Assembly: GCA_037045685.1 (NCBI GenBank)
Contig: JBAOII010000011.1
Location: 124,001 to 188,000 of the forward strand
Origin: Competibacter_A sp037045685
GTDB lineage: Bacteria > Pseudomonadota > Gammaproteobacteria > Competibacterales > Competibacteraceae
Direction: 5' to 3'
Length of the DNA stretch: 64,000 nucleotides
This document shows positions 16,653 to 27,382 of this stretch, piece by piece. The notes under the pieces were generated by a model, which saw only the letters and a program-made list of their open reading frames with translations, was not told the DNA's origin and did not search any database. Numbering within the stretch: the stretch's first letter is position 1; each line of letters begins with the position of its first letter. The position numbers and the translations under genes are program-made.

Positions 16653-17804
16653 ATGCGTATTATGACACTAGTATACACAAACAAAGCAACCGGTTGGGAT
16701 TTAAAACCGTTAAGTTTTGATCAGTTAACACTTCTTGTGGGTGCATCAGGGGTTGGCAAGACCCGTATTCTTGAATCAATTTTAGATCTTAAAAAAATAG
16801 CGAGAGGCTCAGGGTTAAATGGTGTTAAATGGAGTGTCGAATTTGTATCGGCATTGAATAATACATTCACTTGGGAAGGCGAGTTTGAAAATAAAGGCTT
16901 TTTATCTGAAAATATTTTTGACCATGATGACGATGATGAAAAAGAAAAACCCAGAATCGAATGTGAGAAGGTTATTGTTAATGGAGAAGTTGTTGTTGAG
17001 CGAAATTCAGATGGAATATTATTTAATAGAGTTAAGACCGTTAAGCTTCCCCAAAGCGAGAGTGTAATATCTCTACTAAAGGAAGAGGATCAAATTAAGG
17101 AAGCTTATAGAGAGTTTGACAAAGTCCTATTTGATGATAATGCAGGAAATATGGCTGCGCTCAGGAGATTTGCATTTGACGAGGAGATAGACGAAAAATT
17201 AGAACGATATAAATCTATTGAGGCTATCCGCAACGCAAACGAAGATATCAAGCTTAAGCTTTATTTTGCATACAAAAATCAACGGGCTTCGTTTGATAAT
17301 ATTGCTCAAGCATTTATTGATGTATTCCCTTATGTCGAGGAGGTTAAGGTTGAACCTTTAACTAATGGGCAAAAGCGTATTCCTTTATTTCTTCGAGAAA
17401 TGCCCTTTATTCAGATAAAAGAAAAAGGAATTGAAAACTGGATAGAAGAAAAAAAAATTTCTTCAGGAATGTATAGAACACTAATGCACATAGCTGAGCT
17501 ATACTTATGCTCTGATTCAACTCTAATTCTAATAGATGAATTTGAGAACAGTCTTGGAATAAATTGCATTGATGAGTTAACCAATAGCATTGTAACAGCG
17601 GAGCGTAACCTCCAGTTCATAATAACAAGCCACCACCCCTATATCATCAATAATATTGACTACACTCATTGGAAGGTTGTAACGAGAAAGGCTGGAGCTG
17701 TAGTCGCACACAGCGCAAGTAATTTTCATTTTGACAAGTCAAAACACAAAGCCTTTACTCAGTTGATTAACTTAGACATATATTTAGAAGGTGTGGATGC
17801 ATGA
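16653..17804 (+). CDS. AAA/ABC-type ATPase of a two-gene ATPase/TOPRIM module (defence-like)
   Basis: 383 residues. Walker A GASGVGKT at residues 30-37. Walker B LILIDEFENSLG near 291-302 is followed by an H-loop-like TSHHPYIINNID, the AAA_21/OLD-type ABC ATPase layout. A long acidic and charged middle (for example DDDDEKEK) separates the halves. Codons are A/T-rich, unlike the flanking nif genes. Its TGA overlaps, as ATGA, the original start of the TOPRIM gene that follows, so the two were coupled. Pairs of this design include AbiL (RloA/RloB-like) and PARIS. Which subfamily this is cannot be settled by eye. Confidence 0.75.
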   Translation: MRIMTLVYTNKATGWDLKPLSFDQLTLLVGASGVGKTRILESILDLKKIARGSGLNGVKWSVEFVSALNNTFTWEGEFENKGFLSENIFDHDDDDEKEKPRIECEKVIVNGEVVVERNSDGILFNRVKTVKLPQSESVISLLKEEDQIKEAYREFDKVLFDDNAGNMAALRRFAFDEEIDEKLERYKSIEAIRNANEDIKLKLYFAYKNQRASFDNIAQAFIDVFPYVEEVKVEPLTNGQKRIPLFLREMPFIQIKEKGIENWIEEKKISSGMYRTLMHIAELYLCSDSTLILIDEFENSLGINCIDELTNSIVTAERNLQFIITSHHPYIINNIDYTHWKVVTRKAGAVVAHSASNFHFDKSKHKAFTQLINLDIYLEGVDA

Positions 17805-17817
17805 ATGTATATTTTCT

Positions 17818-19145
17818 GGTTCTTCGAGGATTGTTGTGGAGTTAAGCGAAGCTGATCAGGACCCGTTGCTTAAAATTGACAAAATTCCGAAATCCGTAAC
17901 CCATGCGTTTCACTGTCTTGATCGAATTGTTAATACCTTCAATGACGCTCGTGGTCACCCGATGCGCGAAGTAGTTTAAGACGTATTCTTTCCAATCATT
18001 CAGCATGTATAAAAAGGTATTCAGATATTTGTTATTCATTTCTCTGGCCGCTTCCATCCATTTTTTTAACTCGATTTCGCCTTGCTTTCGCGTCAGATTC
18101 CGATTGAAAATCGCACGAAACATCTCCTTGTGATCGTAAATCAACTTCAATTCTGGAAACAGTAGAAAGGCCCGGTCGCGTTTCGTTGTCTGATCGGGGG
18201 TCAAGTTTTCGGCATTCTTCAGCAAGGCCCACTTGAGGCGCTTGAGTTCTTCGCGGTCTTTAAATTGGCGGCGCAAACTTTTCCGTTGACCGTCCACCGC
18301 TTTGTTGAGGTAGCCAAAAAAATGAAACCGATCAACGACCACGGTTGCACGAGGAAATACCGCCCGGGCGGTATTGATAAAACCCGGCCACATGTCCGAG
18401 CAGAACACGTCGATCCCTTCGCACCACTCCGTCCCCTTGTTTTTGAAATACCCAATCAATTTCGCTTGCTCGCGATATTCTAAAATATCAACGATTTCAA
18501 TACGTTCTAAATCGACGATCACCGTGACATAGTCGCGATGTCCTTTTTTGATCGCAAGCTCGTCCATGCCCACGGCTTTCACTTTCGAAAGCGGGCGCTC
18601 TTGCAGTTCTTGCCGCGCACCCCGTTGGCAAATATCGTTAACGGTTGACCAAACCAAATTTTCTTGAGCGCTGACCTTTTGGATCGTGCTGGCTTTGCAG
18701 CATTCGTACACGTAGCGCTCGTAACGACAAGTCATCGCGCGCTGGGGCGCAACAAAATTGAAACGCTCATTGAAACGACGATCACAGTCCGGACAATAAA
18801 ACTGCCGCTGACTTAAATGCAAATATACTTCTTTTCCGGTGATCGGCAAATCGCGAATTTGTCGCTCGTAGGTCTGATGCACAACCTGTCTCTTCTTCAA
18901 ACAGTGCGGACAGAGCGTTTCTTCAAAAATAGAACTGCAATAAATATGGAGCGCTTGTTCTTGCCAATCAACTCGATCAACTCGAATTTCTTTAATCCCT
19001 AAAATCTGCTCAAACAATTCAGCTTCCGTCATTGGATTTTACTCTCCCATCGTGCGGTATCCTGAACTTGATAACCGGTCAAAAAACTATGCGTCCTAAA
19101 ATGATGCACTTCCGCGTTCGACTCCACATGAATCCTCGAAGAGCC
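17818..19145. mobile_element. ISL3-family insertion sequence, complete, with 8-bp target duplication
   Basis: 1328 bp. Terminal inverted repeats are about 26 bp: left GGTTCTTCGAGGATT then GTGGAGT, right the complement with two differences in the same blocks. The 8-bp direct repeat TATTTTCT flanks it at 17810-17817 and 19146-19153, the duplication size usual for ISL3. It carries one intact transposase on the minus strand. It interrupts the TOPRIM gene after its third codon. The perfect duplication and intact ORF point to recent insertion. Confidence 0.93.
17842..19032 (-). CDS. ISL3-family transposase
   Basis: 396 residues. The N-terminal zinc-finger-like region has CPHCLKKRQ and a second Cys pair FYCPDCDRRFNERFNFVAPQ. 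The DDE catalytic domain includes AVGMDELAIKKGHRDYVTVI and VFCSDMWPGFINTARAVFPR. The C-terminal ANRVTTSVIEG-like stretch FAHRVTTSVIEGINNSIKTV holds the last acidic residue. Intact and flanked by terminal repeats at both ends of the IS. Confidence 0.93.
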   Translation of the reverse strand: MTEAELFEQILGIKEIRVDRVDWQEQALHIYCSSIFEETLCPHCLKKRQVVHQTYERQIRDLPITGKEVYLHLSQRQFYCPDCDRRFNERFNFVAPQRAMTCRYERYVYECCKASTIQKVSAQENLVWSTVNDICQRGARQELQERPLSKVKAVGMDELAIKKGHRDYVTVIVDLERIEIVDILEYREQAKLIGYFKNKGTEWCEGIDVFCSDMWPGFINTARAVFPRATVVVDRFHFFGYLNKAVDGQRKSLRRQFKDREELKRLKWALLKNAENLTPDQTTKRDRAFLLFPELKLIYDHKEMFRAIFNRNLTRKQGEIELKKWMEAAREMNNKYLNTFLYMLNDWKEYVLNYFAHRVTTSVIEGINNSIKTVKRMGYGFRNFVNFKQRVLISFA

Positions 19146-19823
19146 TATTTTCTTGTCGAAGGAAAAACAGAGAGAAAAGTGTATCCAAAGTGGCTGTCGT
19201 ATTTTTTACCATATTTATCAAGAGTGAATTATCCAGAAGACGCAAAGAAAAATAATTACTACCTTATTAGTGGAGGTGGCTACCCAAGTATTCTCGATAA
19301 TCATTTGGTTGACTCTATCCGAGACATCAACGCCGTAGATGGAATTTATGATTATTTTGTTTTGGCGCTAGATACTGACGATTTGGATGCTAAAACAAAA
19401 TGTGAAGAAGTAACAAATTTTGTAAAGGAAAATAATATTAATTTTGGTAGTTGCCAACTTGTTATTATTCCACAAGTGGTATGCATGGAAACATGGTTTC
19501 TTGGTAACCGCCGTATATTCGCAAGAAATCCAAAATCATCTGAATGTGCTGATCTAGCTAGGCACTACAACACATCTTTATTAGATCCGGAGAAGATGCC
19601 GAAACCGATTGGGTATGAAGGAACAGTCGGTGACTATCATTATAAGTATTTAAAGATTATGTTGGCAGAACGTAATGTTAGATATAGCAAGCCAAGCCCT
19701 AAGGATGTAACGGAGTCTTATTATATAAGTGAACTTAGGTCTAGATTAGAAACAGATAATTATTGCTTAAAAAGTATGCGCTATTTTTTTCAATTTCTTT
19801 TGGAAATAAATTGTAGATTATAA
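19128..19823 (+). CDS. TOPRIM-type (RloB/DUF4276-like) protein, 5' end replaced by an IS
   Basis: 231 residues from the ATG at 19128. The TOPRIM motifs are visible: AYFLVEGKTERKVYPKWLSY with the conserved Glu, and LALDTDDLDAKTK with the DxD metal site; VVCMETWFLGNRRIFA follows. The original start was the ATG at 17801-17803, overlapping the ATPase stop, giving MNVYFLVEGK. The IS separated it, but the right IS end supplies ATG AAT in frame, giving MNPRRAYFLVEGK. The protein is therefore almost complete, though it lost its ribosome coupling and has no clear Shine-Dalgarno. Probably the effector nuclease of the pair. Confidence 0.75.
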   Translation: MNPRRAYFLVEGKTERKVYPKWLSYFLPYLSRVNYPEDAKKNNYYLISGGGYPSILDNHLVDSIRDINAVDGIYDYFVLALDTDDLDAKTKCEEVTNFVKENNINFGSCQLVIIPQVVCMETWFLGNRRIFARNPKSSECADLARHYNTSLLDPEKMPKPIGYEGTVGDYHYKYLKIMLAERNVRYSKPSPKDVTESYYISELRSRLETDNYCLKSMRYFFQFLLEINCRL

Positions 19824-20258
19824 CAATACATATTAACTCAAGCCATAAGTTGATTTGGGCTGTTTGTTTGCGGATTTGTCACAGATGCTTCATGTTCATG
19901 ACAAAGGGGTGACGAATATCGCTGCTTGTACGGCATAAAGTGCCGCACAACTACGTGAATCAAGCCAACTTTTGGCGAAAAAGCTTGCGGGATGGATTTT
20001 GAATTTATCGGAAACATCACTAAATATCGAGCCCGTCGCGACAGGTCGTGGCATACGAGATTGAGTACGGTTGCAGAGACAATAGGGTAAAGACAACTGG
20101 AATAAATTGAAGGATTTACAAGCGTGAGGCTTATAGATGGTACAATTAATACGGCTGAAGTTCACTGATATGAATCACACCGTATAGGAAAATAAAGAGT
20201 TCAAGATAAAGCTTCCCCTGCTTGATTTATACGCTAGAAGAACTGATAGGAGGCGAAG
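19824..20258. other. AT-rich spacer, no recognised gene
   Basis: 435 bp with only short frames on either strand. I see no promoter or repeat I can name. An AGGAGG ribosome site appears at the right end for the next gene. Confidence 0.5.
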
Positions 20259-20510
20259 ATGAATGACACGATTATTGAAGAAGTGCGCAATATTCGCGAA
20301 CGACATGCAGCTAGCTTGGGTTATGATTTGGATCGAATTTACGTTGACCTAAAAGACCGGCAAGAGAAATACGCAGCAGAAGGATGGGTTATCATTCCAG
20401 CACCTGCCAATCCACCGTCAGAGCATAACTTTGCGTTACAGAGCAAACTCGCTTCGCTCGCCGCTGAGCGCAGGGTTGTGCCGTGTCGCGCAGCCTCATC
20501 ACGGGTGTAG
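20259..20510 (+). CDS. Antitoxin-like small protein, C-terminus replaced
   Basis: 83 residues with a good GGAGG ribosome site. The first 50 (NDTIIEEVRNIRERHAASLG, then YDLDRIYVDLKDRQEKYAAE) resemble a widespread small protein often paired with PIN- or RelE-type toxins. Beyond about residue 55 the sequence becomes Ala/Arg-rich and unlike that family, as if joined to other DNA. No toxin gene is next to it. Probably a remnant of a toxin-antitoxin pair. Confidence 0.5.
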   Translation: MNDTIIEEVRNIRERHAASLGYDLDRIYVDLKDRQEKYAAEGWVIIPAPANPPSEHNFALQSKLASLAAERRVVPCRAASSRV

Positions 20511-20602
20511 AGTGAGGCACCTGCGTGCAAGATGCGGTAACCGATTTTCTGCCAACAAGGCGGCTCAGCGAACCTCGGATGCGCTCGGCCACTGATTTTA
20601 TT

Positions 20603-20703
20603 TCCAAGGTCTTTTTTGCAACCGGGTGTTGCCGGGAATGTTGAAGGGCGAGGATGAGTACGTGGTGATCGGCGGAATTTACGAGGTGGAGCGGCTGGCG
20701 TGA
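20603..20703 (+). pseudogene. draT: Second copy of the draT 3' end (fragment)
   Basis: The last 84 bp match the 3' end of draT with about 10 mismatches, and weaker similarity reaches back to about 20603 (draT 16322). Most differences are third-codon changes, with A/T-ending codons in the intact draT and G/C-ending codons here (for example gaa/gag, ttg/ctg). It ends at the same TGA. The pattern fits an original 3' end displaced by an island that brought its own version. Confidence 0.88.
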
Positions 20704-20737
20704 AGGTGGGATCGATCATAAAGCGGTTGCAACCATC

Positions 20738-24076
<3,339 letters not shown>

Positions 24077-24098
24077 GGAGGAGAGCCGCTTGCCGGCG

Positions 24099-24698
24099 TC
24101 ACTCCTCCGGACCGAAGCAAAGCGCGTAATCGCAGCAGACCGCGCAGGACGGGGCGCGGCAAAGATAGATGCCTTCCTGCTGGCAAAGCTGCTTGTAGAG
24201 AAACTTTTTCCACTTCATGTCGCGGTCGTTTTTGGCCGCCAGCGCCGGGAAATTGCGAACCATGAGTTCGCTCAAATCCCGGCGCGACCACAAGCCCAAA
24301 TCTTGCCAGAGGTGGTCGTCGGCCATGCAGCCGGTGGCGACGATCACGCTGATCCAGCCTTCCGAAACATCCCGGCTCGCTCGATGCAAGTCGAGCAGCT
24401 TGACCAGCTCTTCCTTTTCCTCCAACAGCCTGGAGTCCCAGGCGAGCGATGGCCGGCGAGCGGCGGGCGGCAAGGCGACACCGGGAAAGTGGCGGACCAG
24501 CAGCGCGGCGAATTCGAGCGGCGCCAGCCCCAAGCCCGCCGGCAACGCGCCGCCACCCCCGATCTGGGAGGCCAGCATCCGCGCCAGCGCGTCGTCGTTG
24601 GGCAAGCCCCGGCTGTGGCTCATCAGCCAGCCATAGGCTTGCCCGAGAGCTTCGGCGCCGGGGGAGGCCGGAGATTCCAGGCGCGGGGTCGGCGACAC
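24099..24698 (-). CDS. nifQ: NifQ, molybdenum donor for FeMo-co
   Basis: 199 residues. The C-terminal Cys motif CRAPSCAVCCDYALCF is the NifQ signature that binds an Fe-S or Mo-Fe-S cluster. MADDHLWQDLGLWSRRDLSE and NFPALAAKNDRDMKWKKFLY match the conserved core. NifQ supplies Mo to NifEN. It is the last gene of the leftward nifB operon, 13 bp after the FeSII-like gene, and ends 22 bp from the convergent kinase gene. Confidence 0.92.
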   Translation of the reverse strand: MSPTPRLESPASPGAEALGQAYGWLMSHSRGLPNDDALARMLASQIGGGGALPAGLGLAPLEFAALLVRHFPGVALPPAARRPSLAWDSRLLEEKEELVKLLDLHRASRDVSEGWISVIVATGCMADDHLWQDLGLWSRRDLSELMVRNFPALAAKNDRDMKWKKFLYKQLCQQEGIYLCRAPSCAVCCDYALCFGPEE

Positions 24699-24711
24699 GG
24701 CCGCAGACTCC

Positions 24712-25059
24712 TCAGTATTCCACCAGGATGTCTTCGTCGCGCACGATCATCTGGCACGCCAGCCGCCAGGGTGGCGGGATGTCGTCCACCAGAATGCGGC
24801 TGATGTCCTCGTCGGTCAGCTTGCCCAGTTGCTTGAGCAGGTTGCGCTCCTTCTCGGTCGGGGGGCCGCCCATCCGGGCCTTTTTGTCCAGGCTCGACAC
24901 TTTCACCAGGCAGGTGCCGCATTCGCCGTCCTGGCAATCGAAGTTGATCGGGATCTTGTTGGCCTTGGCGATTTTCAGGACGGTCTCGATGTGGCTGCCG
25001 GCGGTGGCGTAGACGGTTCTGGTTTTGTGGTCGGGGTGCGAAAACGTGACTAAGGGCAT
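24712..25059 (-). CDS. Shethna FeSII-like 2Fe-2S ferredoxin (nitrogenase protection)
   Basis: 115 residues. The cluster loop FDCQDGECGTCLVKV (Cys 42, 47, 50) and the fourth Cys in RLACQMIVRDEDILVEY align closely with Azotobacter FeSII, which has ECQDGNCGSC and RLACQTIVTDEDLLVEF. PPTEKERNLLKQLGKLTDED between them also matches the FeSII middle region. FeSII forms an oxygen-stable complex with nitrogenase under oxygen stress. The family match is from memory; the function here is inferred. It lies between a second ferredoxin and nifQ. Confidence 0.82.
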   Translation of the reverse strand: MPLVTFSHPDHKTRTVYATAGSHIETVLKIAKANKIPINFDCQDGECGTCLVKVSSLDKKARMGGPPTEKERNLLKQLGKLTDEDISRILVDDIPPPWRLACQMIVRDEDILVEY

Positions 25060-25100
25060 GAAGGGATCTCCCAAGCGGGCGTGAATGGAGTGCGGAGCGG

Positions 25101-25388
25101 TCAAGCGGGGCGCACGGTCACGTCGCCCGACAACACTTGCGCCTGACAGGCCAAACGCATGTCGCGGGCGGCGAGATGTTCCTTGAGGACTCGGGCTTCG
25201 AGCACGGAGGGTTGACTCAGGTTTTCCAGACCCTCGACCACTTTCATCAGGCAGGTTCCGCAATCGCCTTCGCGGCAGCCGTACACGATGCCGGAATGGA
25301 TTCTGTCCGAAATTTCGATCACCCGGGTTCCGGCCGGAACGGTGACGGTGAGGTTGACATCGGCAAAAGTGAGCTGCGATCTCGCCAT
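25101..25388 (-). CDS. 2Fe-2S ferredoxin
   Basis: 95 residues. Plant-type loop YGCREGDCGTCLMKV with Cys 38, 43 and 46, and the fourth Cys in MRLACQAQVLSGDV. It lacks the FeSII-specific middle and tail. Probably an electron carrier for NifB or nitrogenase, since it lies between the nifB-linked 4Fe-4S ferredoxin and the FeSII-like gene in one operon. Confidence 0.9.
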   Translation of the reverse strand: MARSQLTFADVNLTVTVPAGTRVIEISDRIHSGIVYGCREGDCGTCLMKVVEGLENLSQPSVLEARVLKEHLAARDMRLACQAQVLSGDVTVRPA

Positions 25389-25403
25389 GGGGGCGCTCTT
25401 TGG

Positions 25404-25670
25404 TTAAAAGGTGGATGGGGTGGCTATCCGTTCCGGCAATAAGCCGGTCAGCGAGCCGGGGGGATTCAAGGGTCGGCCGGTGGCATCGACGATGGCGCCT
25501 TCCACCGGGCAGATGCTGGCGCATTGCGGGTCGGCGAAATCGCCGACGCATTCGGTGCAGCGGGCCGCGTCGATCTGGAAATGCGGCGCGGCGGCGCGAA
25601 TCGCCTCGCTGGGGCAGAGCGGCAGGCACGCCCAGCAATTGGTGCAACCGGCGACGATTCGGAACGCCAT
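25404..25670 (-). CDS. fdxN: nifB-linked 2[4Fe-4S] ferredoxin
   Basis: 88 residues. CTNCWACLPLCPSEAI at the N-terminus and CTECVGDFADPQCASICPVE with the long C-x8-C spacing are typical of the FdxN-type ferredoxin next to nifB, which feeds electrons to the NifB radical-SAM reaction. It follows nifB by 12 bp. The symbol is by family and position. Confidence 0.85.
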   Translation of the reverse strand: MAFRIVAGCTNCWACLPLCPSEAIRAAAPHFQIDAARCTECVGDFADPQCASICPVEGAIVDATGRPLNPPGSLTGLLPERIATPSTF

Positions 25671-25682
25671 GGCGATGCTGCT

Positions 25683-27119
25683 TCAGGCCGAGGCGCGGGC
25701 CTGGTCTGGGGCGGCATCGAGCCGTCCGCCGTCCCGCCACTCGCCGTAGACCGCCAGCAGGGCGTCGATGATCGGCGCCATGGCGTGCTCGCTGTTGGGC
25801 TGGATGCCGGCATCCTCCAGCGGGCGCCAAGGCTCGAAGCCGATGCGGGCGCAGAGCAGCACCGCGCAATCGCGGAGCGCTTGGAGCGCACCGGCGAGCG
25901 CGGGCGTGGCGTCGCCGCAGGTGGTCGGGCCGCTGCAGTAGCGGTCGCCGATCCCGCGCCGTTCGACCAGACGCACGCCGATGGGCGACACATCGAAAAT
26001 CAGGAATTCGCGGGCGTGGCCGAAGTGGGCATCGACGGTGCGGCCGTCGTTGCTGCCCACCGCCATCCGCACGGTTTCCGGCGCGATGACCGGCGGGCGC
26101 CGGATCGGCAAGGGCGTGGGCTTGGTCGCCTTCGGAAGCCGAGCTTGCAGTTCCAGGCGGCGTTCGATGGTCGCGCGCACCGCCGCCCGTTTCGCCAGCG
26201 CCGCCCGCCAATCCACTTGCATGGCCGCGACTTTTTCCAGGGTGAATTCCGCGCCGCGATCCTGGCCCAGCATCCCCACGGCGTCGGCCCGGCATTGCTG
26301 GCAATGGTTCATCATCCCGGTCCCGCCGCCCTCGCCGGCGCAAGCCTCTTGCAGCGCGCGCACCTGCTCGGCGGTCGGTTCGGCCTGCCCGGTGAGACCG
26401 AAATAGGTGCCGTGCTCCGGGCGGGCGATCAGCGGCATGATGTTGTGCAGAAACGCGCCCTTGGCCTTGACCACCCGGTGGACTTCGTGGAGGTGCTCGT
26501 CGTTGATGCCCGGGATCAGCACCGAGTTGACTTTCACCAGCACCCCGCGCTCGACCAGCATTTCCAAGCCTTTCTGTTGCTGGGCGATGAGGATTTCCGC
26601 CGCCTTGCGGCCCCGAACCCGGCGATGGTTCCAGAAAATCCAGGGATAGATCCGCGCGCCGATGTCGGGATCGACGCAGTTGATGGTGATGGTGACATGG
26701 CCGATCCGGTATTTGACCAGTTCCTCCACCTGTTCCGGCAGCGCCAGCCCGTTGGTGGACACGCACAGGGTCAGGTCGGGCGCTTTTTCCGCCAGTTCGC
26801 GGAAGGTCGCGAACACCCGGTCGGGGTTGGCCAGCGGATCGCCGGGTCCGGCCACGCCGACCACCGCCAGATGCGGGATCGCCGCGCCCACCGCCAGCGC
26901 CTTGTGCGCGGCCTGGTCGGAGGTGAGCAATTCCGACACCACGCCGGGGCGGGATTCGTTGGAGCAGTCGTATTTGCGGTTGCAGTAGTGGCACTGGATG
27001 TTGCAGGCCGGCGCGACCGCGAGGTGCAGGCGGGCGAAATGGCGGTGGGCCTGTTCGGAATAGCAGGGGTGCAGCGCCGGCGAAGCGCCGGCGGTCGTCG
27101 GTCGGCTGATCGGTTCCAT
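25683..27119 (-). CDS. nifB: NifB, radical-SAM FeMo-co core synthase
   Basis: 478 residues. Radical-SAM motif ACNIQCHYCNRKYDC near residue 39, with ESRPGVVSELLTSDQA next to it. GGTGMMNHCQQCRADAVGML holds the second cluster ligands. The C-terminal 120 residues form a NifX-like domain (RMAVGSNDGRTVDAHFGHAR), the two-domain form usual in Proteobacteria. NifB makes NifB-co, the 8Fe core of FeMo-co. First gene of the leftward nifB-fdx-fdx-FeSII-nifQ operon, with a sigma54 promoter and two NifA sites upstream. Confidence 0.97.
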   Translation of the reverse strand: MEPISRPTTAGASPALHPCYSEQAHRHFARLHLAVAPACNIQCHYCNRKYDCSNESRPGVVSELLTSDQAAHKALAVGAAIPHLAVVGVAGPGDPLANPDRVFATFRELAEKAPDLTLCVSTNGLALPEQVEELVKYRIGHVTITINCVDPDIGARIYPWIFWNHRRVRGRKAAEILIAQQQKGLEMLVERGVLVKVNSVLIPGINDEHLHEVHRVVKAKGAFLHNIMPLIARPEHGTYFGLTGQAEPTAEQVRALQEACAGEGGGTGMMNHCQQCRADAVGMLGQDRGAEFTLEKVAAMQVDWRAALAKRAAVRATIERRLELQARLPKATKPTPLPIRRPPVIAPETVRMAVGSNDGRTVDAHFGHAREFLIFDVSPIGVRLVERRGIGDRYCSGPTTCGDATPALAGALQALRDCAVLLCARIGFEPWRPLEDAGIQPNSEHAMAPIIDALLAVYGEWRDGGRLDAAPDQARASA

Positions 27120-27200
27120 GTGCGTTCCCCCGCAAGCTGGCAGTCGGTCGAGGCGGATGGCGGTCCGCCGTTGCGGCGCGCGGCCGGTGGGGATTGCTTA

Positions 27201-27215
27201 GCAACCGGCGTGCCT
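27201..27215 (-). promoter_or_regulatory. Sigma54 promoter of nifB (predicted)
   Basis: On the minus strand AGGCAC-GCCGG-TTGC, with GG and GC separated by exactly 10 bases, 82 bp upstream of the nifB start. Confidence 0.8.
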
Positions 27216-27277
27216 GATCCAATAAATCAAATAAGATATTGTTATCGTTAATATTAATTTAAAAATATCGGAACCGC

Positions 27278-27325
27278 TGTGGCTTTTGTCACAGGCGGCG
27301 GGAGGCAATTGTCGGTAATGACACA
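27278..27325. promoter_or_regulatory. Tandem NifA upstream activator sites for nifB (predicted)
   Basis: Two perfect TGT-N10-ACA sites, TGTGGCTTTTGTCACA at 27278-27293 and TGTCGGTAATGACACA at 27310-27325, centres 32 bp apart, about 65-110 bp upstream of the -24 element. Confidence 0.82.
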
Positions 27326-27346
27326 AACGCGTGGCCCACGAAAACG

Positions 27347-27382
27347 CCCCTCGCCCTTCGGGAGAGGGGTTGGGGGTGAGGG
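27347..27382. repeat. Dispersed palindromic repeat copy
   Basis: CCCCTCGCCCTTCGGGAGAG followed by GGGTTGGGGGTGAGGG, the common family in reverse orientation. It lies between the nifB control region and the amidase gene and touches the amidase stop. Confidence 0.8.

Noticed and set aside
19896..20165. 89-residue minus-strand frame in the AT-rich island
   Set aside because: No ribosome site, no family resemblance, Cys-rich chance composition.
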